Positions 1 through 6,060 are shown, numbered from the stretch's first letter. The stretch: 8,224 bases of DNA from Desulfobacterales bacterium (GCA_029940115.1 JAOZRQ010000306.1:1-8224); one strand, 5' to 3'. Notes: generated from the letters alone by a model not told the origin. Numbers and translations are program-made.

Positions 1-93
1 TGATCCCCCGGCAAGCCTTTCGCTGTCAGCCGGGGGATTGATCCCCCGGCAAGCCTTTCGCTGTCAGCCGGGGGATTGATCCCCCGGCAAGCC
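1..93. repeat. Tandem 38-bp palindromic (REP-like) repeats
   Basis: Two perfect 38-bp copies lie head to tail (1-38, 39-76), followed by a third copy that matches for 17 bp (77-93) and then diverges. Each unit has 10-bp arms ATCCCCCGGC and GCCGGGGGAT around a 16-nt loop, so each copy can form a hairpin. Neighbouring copies can also pair across the junction (GGGGAT-TG-ATCCCC). A degenerate right arm of the third copy may survive as GACAGCCGGG near 116-125. The array lies just downstream of the transposase gene, as expected for REP elements next to a RAYT. It is cut by the window edge, so the copy number is a minimum. Confidence 0.85.
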
Positions 94-129
94 AGCTGGG
101 ACATCAATTTTCGGCGACAGCCGGGCGAA

Positions 130-152
130 CTGAAAGCCAAAGCAGGCTGAAG
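130..152. repeat. 23-bp direct repeat, left of the transposase
   Basis: This begins CTGAAAGCC and ends GCAGGCTGAAG, and matches 770-792 with one mismatch. In both places it follows a CCGGG hairpin arm by a few bases. The inner AGCC...GGCT can form a small stem. It lies 17 bases beyond the transposase stop codon, and with its partner brackets the transposase gene. Confidence 0.75.
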
Positions 153-168
153 CCACACGATATCCAAG

Positions 169-662
169 CTAAAACGGCAGTTCCTCTGTCGGCCAGGGAA
201 TCAATTCCTCGGCTATCTCCGACCTTTCTGATTTCTTTGAAGGGCCGTCATCCTCCTCTTCGACCCTTTCCAACAGGCGGATGAGATTTCCCTCAAGATG
301 GCGTTGCTTTTGATTGAGGACGTATTCCGTGGCCCTGCCCAGTTGCGTCTCTCCCAAGGTGAAGACGCCGTAACCCCTCTGCCATGAAAATTCTTTTTGA
401 CAATTCCCCAAGCCGTGGCTGACATGATGCGAGCTGCTTCCCTTTATCTGTCCCAAAAAATCCGAAACGGACAATTTGGGCGGGATCGAAACTGCCAGAT
501 GCACATGATCCTCAATTCCTCCGATGGCGTGGACAATGCAATTCAGGAAGTCCGCCTTGCCGACGATGTAGCCATGGAGTTTCTCCTCAATGTCCCCGGT
601 GATCAGCGGAAGACGGTTTTTGGTTGCCAGATCAAATGGTGATAAGTGCGCCATAATGCCAT
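169..662 (-). pseudogene. REP-associated Y1 (IS200-type) transposase, frameshifted
   Basis: This is a single-strand HUH/Y1 transposase of the IS200/REP-associated tyrosine transposase class. Such enzymes cut and rejoin DNA next to hairpins through a tyrosine. Joined across the frameshift, the protein is about 164 aa. Residues 1-12 read MALWRTYHHLIW and continue as ATKNRLPLI. The metal-binding motif DHVHL gives H53 and H55. EYVLNQ gives the likely nucleophile Y114, with Q118 one turn later. FSWQRGYG is also typical of the family. The C-terminal tail is acidic. The start at 662 is an ATG with AGAGG eight bases upstream. From it the frame runs only to the W at about 627, where one base is missing compared with the family pattern. 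The downstream frame has only an upstream TTG (666), which gives an N-terminus unlike the family. It could be a decayed gene, a sequencing indel, or a site of -1 slippage on A5 (617-621 on the plus strand). The family call is firm. Confidence 0.85.
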
Positions 663-750
663 GCAAATTTCCTCTCTGTCCTCAAAGCTTTGGAGAATGG
701 CAGTCGGACAGCCCGGAAGTCAATCTCCGTGGATGAAAATGGATGAAAGC

Positions 751-768
751 CCCGGAATCAATTCCGGG
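751..768. repeat. Short hairpin upstream of the transposase
   Basis: CCCGGAAT and ATTCCGGG form a perfect 8-bp stem around two bases. It sits about 90 bp upstream of the transposase start and directly abuts the second 23-bp repeat. It could be a recognition hairpin for the transposase or a remnant of another REP copy. No T-tract follows on either strand, so a terminator is unlikely. Confidence 0.55.
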
Positions 769-769
769 T

Positions 770-806
770 CTGAAAGCCGAAGCAGGCTGAAGTCAGCTGG
801 GACATC
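770..806. repeat. 23-bp direct repeat plus CAGCTGGGACATC, right of the transposase
   Basis: 770-792 repeats 130-152 with one mismatch. Next to it, 794-806 (CAGCTGGGACATC) repeats 93-105 exactly. The two blocks are in opposite order on the two sides of the transposase, so this is not one simple long direct repeat. It fits a cluster of related REP modules around the gene. Confidence 0.75.
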
Positions 807-826
807 CATTCAAGAAAGCTTATCCT

Positions 827-1765
827 CTAATCCGTGTAGCAGTCTGGGTCCATCCCCAATTCTCTGAGCTTGGCTACCAGTTTTTCTGCCCTCATCCGTT
901 CTTCCTCAGCCCGCTGTTCAGCTTTCATCCGTTCTTCCTCAGCCCGCTGTTCAGCTTTCATCCGTTCTGTCTCAGCCTTCAGGCGTTCTTTTTCAACCTG
1001 CCGTTCCGCCCTTTCGGCCCTCAGGCGTTCTTTTTCAATCTGCTGTTCCGCTTTTTCGGCCCGTTGATTCGCTTCCTGATAATCTTTCCGAACAAAGGAA
1101 CGATACACCGGATCTTTGGCCATTTTGATTTCGGAAGGCCTGCGGTACAGATCGTCCAATCGGAACTGGAAGCTTGGCAGGACATGGGAGCGGATAATCC
1201 CTTTGGAATCCGGCCTGACCTTCGTGTAAAATTTGCCATGAAGCCGATAAAAGGCGGTCTCATTCCCTTTTCTGTCCAAAATGAAATACTCCTTCACGCC
1301 GGAACGGCAGTATTCGGACTTCTTTATCACCGTGTCCCGATGGACCATGTCAGGCGTCGAGTCAGAGAGAAATTCAAAGCAGATGTCGAAGATGCCCTTG
1401 TAGGTGCGGTCAACCGGCTTGATGGAAACCGGATTGGTGTTCAGCACCACCGCCAGATCGGGCTTCCGTATGGATGTGTTTCCGGGGATCGCCAGTCGGA
1501 AACCGATTTCCAGGCCCACACTCTTTCCCTCCGGATGGGTCTTCAGATATTCTCTGAGCAACACATAGAACCAATCATACATCTCAAAACTCTGGTAATC
1601 CGCCATCGGCTTCTCCTCCAACACCCCGTTGTTCCATTCATAGACCCGGTCTGACATCTCATAATACGTTTCCCAGTATTCCCCCTCCGACACCCGGAGG
1701 CCGTCTGCCGAGGGGGGAAAGTCCCATGTCGGCTCCATGACTGGCAATTGCTGTGGTGTTCCCAT
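827..1765 (-). CDS. Uma2-family restriction endonuclease-like protein with coiled-coil tail
   Basis: A 312-aa member of the Uma2 (DUF820) family, which has a PD-(D/E)XK nuclease-like fold. Family members are widespread and multicopy, and their biological role is not settled. The Uma2 domain spans about residues 24-210. Expected landmarks are the N-terminal YEWNNGVLEE stretch, KPDLAV with D103, CFEFLSDS with E131, and a Lys-Tyr-GVKEYFILD segment (residues 149-164). Residues 233-298 form a highly charged coiled coil made of two 14-residue and two 11-residue repeats. This tail is common in deltaproteobacterial and cyanobacterial homologues. The ATG at 1765 is chosen because a strong AAGGAGG lies just upstream (1770-1776); a TTG at 1825 would extend the frame but has no support. 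That ribosome site overlaps the stop codon of the preceding small gene, which indicates translational coupling. A transcriptional role or phage defence cannot be read from the sequence. Confidence 0.88.
   Translation of the reverse strand: MGTPQQLPVMEPTWDFPPSADGLRVSEGEYWETYYEMSDRVYEWNNGVLEEKPMADYQSFEMYDWFYVLLREYLKTHPEGKSVGLEIGFRLAIPGNTSIRKPDLAVVLNTNPVSIKPVDRTYKGIFDICFEFLSDSTPDMVHRDTVIKKSEYCRSGVKEYFILDRKGNETAFYRLHGKFYTKVRPDSKGIIRSHVLPSFQFRLDDLYRRPSEIKMAKDPVYRSFVRKDYQEANQRAEKAEQQIEKERLRAERAERQVEKERLKAETERMKAEQRAEEERMKAEQRAEEERMRAEKLVAKLRELGMDPDCYTD
893..1062. repeat. Tandem 33-bp and 42-bp repeats inside the Uma2 coiled coil
   Basis: 893-925 and 926-958 are identical 33-bp units (11 residues, ERMKAEQRAEE register), with a partial third copy after them. 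979-1020 and 1021-1062 are near-identical 42-bp units (14 residues). Both lengths keep frame, so copy-number change would lengthen or shorten the coiled coil without breaking the protein. Confidence 0.85.
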
Positions 1766-1775
1766 AATTCCTCCT

Positions 1776-2041
1776 TCAGTCATTGATCCTCTGTCGTTGT
1801 GCGTAATCCATGTCGATTTTGTCAATAATCCGTGTGGCAGGAGGCAGGTCTCTATCTTCTGTCTCCCGTCTCAGCCAATAGCGGAAAGAGTCCACATCTT
1901 CATCATATTCTGCCATTTCCGGAGGTGTGTTCCAAGCCTTCATGAACAATTCCCAAACTGGCATGGGGATGACGACATCTGTCCTTTCTCCCTCAGGGTG
2001 ACAATATATTTTATGCTTGGAAGCGGTTCTGTGGTGATCAT
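1776..2041 (-). pseudogene. Small unknown gene upstream of Uma2, one-base frameshift
   Basis: An ATG at 2041 has a strong AAGGAG eight bases upstream (2050-2055) and starts MITTEPLPSIKYIVTLREKG. That frame then drifts into noise and stops. A second frame continues in register as TDVVIPMPVWELFMKAWN and runs to a TGA at 1776. Restoring one base near 1981-1985 gives a continuous 88-aa protein. The 266-bp span is one base short of 89 codons including the stop, which supports a single deletion. The product is acidic with many aromatics and no domain I recognise. Its stop overlaps the ribosome site of the Uma2 gene, so the two form a coupled pair and this may be a partner protein. The indel may be real decay or a sequencing error. 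A shorter product from the ATG at 1964 (62 aa) is possible but lacks a clear ribosome site. Confidence 0.6.
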
Positions 2042-2121
2042 GTTTTTTTCTCCTTATTATTCAAACGGTACACAGTCAGTATCGGATCATCAGGATGAAG
2101 CATTTCCAACACGGTTATCCC

Positions 2122-2198
2122 TTGCCCGCCGGATTTGTCAATCCGCCGGGAGCGGGGGAGCCCCATTGCCCGCCGGATTTGTCAATCCGGCGGGAGCG
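2122..2198. repeat. Pair of 33-bp palindromic repeats
   Basis: Copies at 2122-2154 and 2166-2198 differ by one base. The right copy forms an 11-bp stem, CCCGCCGGATT with AATCCGGCGGG around TGTC. The left copy has a substitution that weakens the stem. They lie 22 bp beyond the stop of the lipoprotein gene and could slow or end its transcription. No T-tract follows, so a REP-type role is more likely than a classic terminator. Confidence 0.8.
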
Positions 2199-2219
2199 TG
2201 GAGGAATGCCAAGCTCGCA

Positions 2220-3539
2220 TTACCCTTTGGGCGGATCTGGAAAATCAGGCGATTCCAGGGCTGGTTTGTCAACGACTTCTTTGAGAGGCTCTCGGAAATC
2301 AATCTTCGGGGCCCCTTCTGATTCTCCGGGGGATTCCCCTTCCCCGGTTTCCGGTTCGATCAGCTCATCGTTCGCCTGTTGTTCATTGCCTGCCTCTTCC
2401 AAAGACGCCTCTGCCTTTTCCGAGAAATCAGAACCGCTCATGCTTCCGAGGTCGCTGATGTTCGGGAGCCAGATTTCATCTGGACACATATCCCGGCCGC
2501 GGCGCGCCATGCCGAACTGGGGATCCTCCTCCACCGCCTTCTCAAACAGGTCCTTCGCCTTTTGCCAGTCCCCCGCGTCCAGCGCGTCCAAGGCTTGGCC
2601 GTAATAGATGAACGCGTCATAGCTCGTGGTCTGAGGGACGCCGATCGCGGCGATCTCATCCGGGGAGAGCGGAATGCTCATGGCCTTTGCCACGCCCAAG
2701 GCAATCCTGCCGGAGAGTTCGTAAAATTTCTCCTTTTCCACCGAAACCGTCACCGACTTGGCGCTCCCCCGGGTGGAGGAGGTCACGGTGGTGGTGACCT
2801 GGATGCTGCCCACGGTCAGATTGCCGGCGATGATGCTCTCCGCGCCCAGCAACCTCCCGACCCGGGGCGCGGTGCGTTCATCCACGATGCCGGTCTGGCC
2901 CAGCTTCATCTCCTCCAGAAGCGCCTGCATCCGAATCCGTTCCACCACCTTGAGCGACTTTATCCGGGAGATATCCGTGATCACCATCGCGGCCAGCCCC
3001 TTCTGGAACGCGCCGAGGCTCTTGTCCGGTGAGAGATCGTCATAATAGCAGACCGCGAGGGTGTTCGCGTCCGGCTTGACCGTCATCAGCTGATCTTCCA
3101 TGGAGAGCGACTCCTGGGCCCTTCGCTGGCTGTCCGCGACTTGGAGGATGGTCAGCAGACGGTTGATCTCCGCCTCCACCCGGGGCTGGTTCCGGTTTCG
3201 ATAGCCCTGCCAGAGTTGTATGGCTTTCCCAATCTCCTCCTTGTTCAGATGGGCCATGCCGAGATACAGCACGGAGAAGGGATCACCCGGCTCCTGATCC
3301 AAAGCCTTTTCAAGCTCGACAATCGCCTCATCCATGCGCCCGGTCTTCAGGGAGGCAAACCCAAGCCTGCTTCTGACCCGGAACTGGTCTGGATGTTCGG
3401 CAAGATATTCCCGATATAGGGGGATGGCCTCCTCATAACTCTCTTGGCGCATCTTGAACTCGGCCATCATGGTTCCGCAACCAGAGAAAAAAAGGCTCAG
3501 AGCCAGCATTCCGAAAATAAAGAATGATTTCTTGAACAT
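2220..3539 (-). CDS. TPR lipoprotein with CsgG/TolB-like domain
   Basis: A 439-aa envelope lipoprotein. Residues 1-20 are a lipoprotein signal peptide, with a lipobox ending FFSGC and lipidation expected at C21. Residues 30-120 hold TPR units such as YEEAIPLYREYLAEHP and MDEAIVELEKALDQEPGDP. Residues 157-290 resemble the CsgG / FlgO / TolB N-terminal-like fold. Key stretches are NTLAVCYYDD, ITDISRIKSLKVVERIRM, QTGIVDERTAPRVGRLLGAESIIAGN and a KFYELSGRIALGVAKAM helix. Another TPR-like segment covers 305-345 (DWQKAKDLFEKAVEEDPQFG). The last 65 residues are acidic, Pro-rich and probably disordered. CsgG proteins form outer-membrane pores for curli export, but this combined type is broader and its role is unknown. 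The ATG at 3539 has AAAGG about eight bases upstream. The next envelope gene on the same strand ends 467 bp upstream. Confidence 0.85.
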   Translation of the reverse strand: MFKKSFFIFGMLALSLFFSGCGTMMAEFKMRQESYEEAIPLYREYLAEHPDQFRVRSRLGFASLKTGRMDEAIVELEKALDQEPGDPFSVLYLGMAHLNKEEIGKAIQLWQGYRNRNQPRVEAEINRLLTILQVADSQRRAQESLSMEDQLMTVKPDANTLAVCYYDDLSPDKSLGAFQKGLAAMVITDISRIKSLKVVERIRMQALLEEMKLGQTGIVDERTAPRVGRLLGAESIIAGNLTVGSIQVTTTVTSSTRGSAKSVTVSVEKEKFYELSGRIALGVAKAMSIPLSPDEIAAIGVPQTTSYDAFIYYGQALDALDAGDWQKAKDLFEKAVEEDPQFGMARRGRDMCPDEIWLPNISDLGSMSGSDFSEKAEASLEEAGNEQQANDELIEPETGEGESPGESEGAPKIDFREPLKEVVDKPALESPDFPDPPKG

Positions 3540-3550
3540 GATTTTACCTT

Positions 3551-3590
3551 TAAGGTTAAGGGTTAAGGGCTAAAGGGCTAAGGTTAAGGG
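3551..3590. repeat. Degenerate GGTTAAGG array, left side
   Basis: A run of GGTTAAGG-like units, some altered to GGGCTAAAGG, lies just upstream of the lipoprotein start. It is the inverse complement of the CCTTAACC array at 3960-4000. Part of the lipoprotein leader and ribosome-site region derives from it. Confidence 0.7.
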
Positions 3591-3613
3591 TCCAGTTATA
3601 GGGTGGGGTTCTT

Positions 3614-3755
3614 CCCCATACGCATCAAGCCAAGGACTTTTCCGGTTTCCAAACCCCTGCCCGGAGCGGCCTTGCGGTTTCCGGATGTCAGGACCCGCCA
3701 TTCCGGGATGCCCGCAAAAACAGGGCCTCACGGTCTTGGCTTGATGCGTATGGGG
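3614..3755. mobile_element. MITE-like element A, 142 bp
   Basis: Terminal inverted repeats of 21 bp match perfectly (3614-3634 and 3735-3755), starting CCCCATACGCATCAAG. TTCTT flanks the element on both sides (3609-3613, 3756-3760), which fits a 5-bp target duplication. The interior has no credible ORF. It would need a transposase supplied from elsewhere. The short, pyrimidine-rich duplication is weaker evidence than the two 9-bp ones in this window. Confidence 0.7.
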
Positions 3756-3777
3756 TTCTTCCCGACCAAATTCAAAT

Positions 3778-3901
3778 GGGTGCAGTTCGTGTAATTCCAA
3801 ACTTCTCAAATCGCTCTTTTTGCCAGCAAATTTGTAACATGCTGATATTATTGGATGTTGCAATTCTGATGGTCAGTTTTGGAATAATACGAACTGCACC
3901 C
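3778..3901. mobile_element. MITE-like element B, 124 bp
   Basis: The ends start GGGTGCAGTTCGT and are inverted for about 24 bp with two mismatches. A perfect 9-bp duplication AATTCAAAT flanks it (3769-3777, 3902-3910). The interior is AT-rich and non-coding. A 9-bp duplication is seen with several DDE insertion-sequence families (IS1 and parts of IS4 among them), so the parent family cannot be fixed. It is inserted 14 bp from element A. Confidence 0.85.
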
Positions 3902-3940
3902 AATTCAAATCATCTGAAATTGGTGGAACCCACAACTCTG

Positions 3941-4000
3941 GGTTAAGGTTTGCCAGATGCCTTAACCTTAACCCCTTAACCCCTTAACCCCTTAACCCTT
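3941..4000. repeat. GGTTAAGG hairpin and CCTTAACC tandem array, right side
   Basis: Four exact 8-bp CCTTAACC units with partial units at each end span 3960-4000. GGTTAAGG at 3941-3948 can pair with the first of them over an 11-nt loop. The array ends six bases past the stop codon of the TPR/beta-barrel gene and is inverted relative to 3551-3590. It could act as a loose hairpin at the 3' end of that gene; there is no T-tract. Confidence 0.85.
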
Positions 4001-4006
4001 GTCCTT

Positions 4007-5518
4007 CTAATAGCTCGCGGTCAGGGAGACACTCATCACGTTCCGTTCATACTCATAATCCTTGATGTTGGAATCGTTTTTGGTGTAATCAAATTCCGCG
4101 AGGATGCCCAACCAGTCATAATAGAGTTTTCTGGAGAGGGTGAGCGCGCAGAAATATTTCCCGTCATCCCGTTTCACGCGGTACCGAGAATCCTCACCGT
4201 CATGCGTCTTGTCACTGTATTTCCCCAGCAGATTCACCTGGGTCTCCCATGGCAGATTGAGGGAGACACCCAGCTTCAAATGGAACAGTCCATAAGATTC
4301 ATAAGAGCGGTCCGCTGAATTGGCCTCATATTCCAACCCGCCGAACACATATCCCCAGTTGTCCGGGATGTTGTAATAGGTGTCCACCGAGACCCCGTTC
4401 GCATAGCCGTCCCTGTCATTGCTCTTCTCAAAAATGTCACTGTCAGAATAATCGTTGGTGAAGAAGCTGTATGAAAAGCGGGTGAACAGATCATTCCGGA
4501 TCTGCCATGTCAGCTCCGGTGTCAGCTTGTGGCGGGCCAGATAGCTCTCCTCACCCACCCAGAAAAGGGAGGGATTGTAAGTGAGTCCAAAGGTGAACAG
4601 GTCAAAGCGATAGGTGGTGTAAAAATCGAAAATGCTTCCCATCAGATTGTACTGGGTCAGTTTGTTGTGCCATGTCTGGTAATGACTGTAACCGGCCCCC
4701 AGTTTGAAGTGGTCCTCGTTGATGAAATGGTATGCGCCAGAGAAATACCCCTCAAACACGGAGTCATCCTCATCCGCATACAGATCATCCCGGTCCAGGG
4801 GTTCAAGGCGCACATTGCTGTCATATTGGTACCCGAGTTTCAGGTAAAGATCGTAAGGTTTGACGACCTTTTTCGGCTTTTCGGTCTTCGCGGTCTGGAG
4901 CCAGTTCAGGGCATTGGCCTTCAGTTCCTCGGTCTCCGCGTGATCCCTCACATACTCGAATTTCTCCACTGCCTGTCTCACCCTTCCGGTGTTCCAGTAA
5001 GATACGCCGGCATGGTAAGACGCGTTGGTCCGGATGACCGGACTCATTTCGACAGACTTCAGGAGGTAGCTTATGGCCCTCCCATAGCGTTTCTGCTTGA
5101 AGAAGCTCATGCCGGTGTGATAATGGGCCAGCGCGTTTTCCGGATCCCGCTTGACGGCCTCCCTGAAATGCTTGGCCGCTTCCGCGTAATTCCCCTGCTG
5201 GTAGCTCAGAAAGCCCCAGTCATATGCAAACTCGGGAATGTTCGGATTGATCATCTGGACCCGGGTGAGATGGCGCGCCGCGTCATCGTACCGCTCCATC
5301 TTCAGATACGTCTTCCCCAGATAATGATGATACATGGGGTTTTCCGGGTCAAAGGCCAGGGCCCTTTTCAGTGCCTCCTCAGCCTCCTGATAGGCCCCAT
5401 CCTCATAGGCAAACACACCTGACTTGTAATCGGCATGCCCCTCATCTGTTGCATGGGCAGGTGAGAGCAAACAACTGGCCAGCAGCAGCACCCAAAAAAG
5501 ATTCAATGTCTTTCTCAT
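4007..5518 (-). CDS. TPR protein with C-terminal outer-membrane beta-barrel
   Basis: A 503-aa exported protein. Residues 1-23 form a signal peptide with likely cleavage after AHA. An LASC at 13-16 also resembles a lipobox, but the barrel makes ordinary signal cleavage more likely. Residues 28-210 contain about five TPRs, for example AYQEAEEALKRALAFDPENP, YAEAAKHFREAVKRDPENAL and YGRAISYLLKSVEMSP. Residues 222-503 show alternating aromatic/polar strands (LKLGYQYDSNVRLEP at the entry, many Y/F pairs) and end in aromatic Y503, as outer-membrane barrels do. The layout resembles Slam/DUF560-type proteins or TPR-barrel exporters such as PgaA, but the specific substrate is unknown. The ATG at 5518 is chosen because GAGGAG lies seven bases upstream; an in-frame ATG at 5533 lies before that ribosome site. 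Its N-terminal coding region is part of a 46-bp tandem duplication. Confidence 0.85.
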   Translation of the reverse strand: MRKTLNLFWVLLLASCLLSPAHATDEGHADYKSGVFAYEDGAYQEAEEALKRALAFDPENPMYHHYLGKTYLKMERYDDAARHLTRVQMINPNIPEFAYDWGFLSYQQGNYAEAAKHFREAVKRDPENALAHYHTGMSFFKQKRYGRAISYLLKSVEMSPVIRTNASYHAGVSYWNTGRVRQAVEKFEYVRDHAETEELKANALNWLQTAKTEKPKKVVKPYDLYLKLGYQYDSNVRLEPLDRDDLYADEDDSVFEGYFSGAYHFINEDHFKLGAGYSHYQTWHNKLTQYNLMGSIFDFYTTYRFDLFTFGLTYNPSLFWVGEESYLARHKLTPELTWQIRNDLFTRFSYSFFTNDYSDSDIFEKSNDRDGYANGVSVDTYYNIPDNWGYVFGGLEYEANSADRSYESYGLFHLKLGVSLNLPWETQVNLLGKYSDKTHDGEDSRYRVKRDDGKYFCALTLSRKLYYDWLGILAEFDYTKNDSNIKDYEYERNVMSVSLTASY

Positions 5519-5581
5519 ACGCTCACTCCTCATCTACCCAAAAAAGATTCAATGTCTTTCTCATACGCTCACTCCTCATCT
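5490..5581. repeat. 46-bp perfect tandem duplication over a gene start
   Basis: 5490-5535 and 5536-5581 are identical. Each copy holds the GAGGAG ribosome site, the ATG and the first codons (MRKTLNLFWV) of the TPR/beta-barrel gene. Since 46 is not a multiple of three, the upstream copy is out of frame with the gene. Confidence 0.92.
5523..5564 (-). CDS. 13-residue leader ORF made by the start duplication
   Basis: The upstream copy of the duplicated start has its own GAGGAG (5572-5577) and ATG (5564). It reads MRKTLNLFWVDEE and stops at 5523, four bases before the real ATG at 5518. Ribosomes ending here could reinitiate on the main gene, so it may alter expression. Translation is predicted only from its ribosome site. 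Confidence 0.4.
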   Translation of the reverse strand: MRKTLNLFWVDEE

Positions 5582-5598
5582 TCTCATATAAAAATTGG

Positions 5599-5722
5599 CT
5601 GTGTACAGGACAAAAAATCGGGAACGGCGAGAAACCCGGCTTTTTCCCAAACGGGCCGACTTCCCGACTGCCAGAAAAAGCCGGGTTTCCTTCCTCAATC
5701 ATTATTTTTGTCCTGTACACAG
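5599..5722. mobile_element. MITE-like element C, 124 bp
   Basis: The terminal inverted repeats are 18 bp and perfect, CTGTGTACAGGACAAAAA at 5599-5616 and its complement at 5705-5722. A perfect 9-bp duplication AAAAATTGG flanks it (5590-5598, 5723-5731). Inside is a second inverted pair of 15 bp, GAAACCCGGCTTTTT at 5631-5645 and its complement at 5675-5689, so the whole element can fold into a long hairpin. It has no ORF of its own. It lies 81 bp upstream of the TPR/beta-barrel start, probably between that gene and any upstream promoter. Confidence 0.92.
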
Positions 5723-5731
5723 AAAAATTGG

Positions 5732-6060
5732 TTTACCATGGGCGTATTTATGAAACCTGCGATTTTCAAACACGCCGGCATCAGACCTGTATTAAGTACC
5801 CGGCCAACAGTTTATTCCAGCGAGCACAACAAAGCATGAAAGTTCCAGCGGGCATCCTTGAATAATACATAATCATCAGGTGAAAAGGAAGCATAAAAGT
5901 TCCAACGGCAACTGACAGATGACCATCTTCAAAGTTGCTGTAGTGCGATTTTACAAATCGCATTTTCAGATGACCCTCTTCAAAGTTGCAGTCTGGAAAA
6001 AAACTCAGATGGAATTTTTTTCATAAACCCAATTTTCAGATGGCCATCTTCGAAGTTGCA
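5732..6060. other. Gene-free stretch with dispersed short repeats
   Basis: I see no credible gene. Besides the three 25-bp repeats listed separately, it has a diverged direct repeat (GCATGAAAGTTCCAGCGG at 5834-5851, GCATAAAAGTTCCAACGG at 5891-5908). It also has a hairpin with 8-bp arms TGCGATTT/AAATCGCA at 5944-5962. Base composition is AT-richer than the coding regions. Confidence 0.6.

Noticed and set aside
1064..1654. Plus-strand ORF of 196 codons
   Set aside because: It is antisense to the Uma2 gene, whose domain motifs are clear on the other strand.
2122..2198. Intrinsic terminator of the lipoprotein gene
   Set aside because: The stems are strong but no T-tract follows on the minus strand, and the duplication fits REP elements better.
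2379..3032. Plus-strand ORF of 217 codons
   Set aside because: It is antisense to the CsgG-like lipoprotein and is rich in His/Arg/Gly as expected for a shadow frame.
3960..4000. Telomere-like or origin iterons
   Set aside because: The unit resembles telomeric TTAACCC by eye, but it is an 8-bp CCTTAACC unit with an inverted partner, and there is no replication gene or DnaA box cluster nearby.
4529..5422. Long plus-strand ORF of 297 codons
   Set aside because: It is the antisense shadow of the TPR/beta-barrel gene, with no ribosome site or family features.
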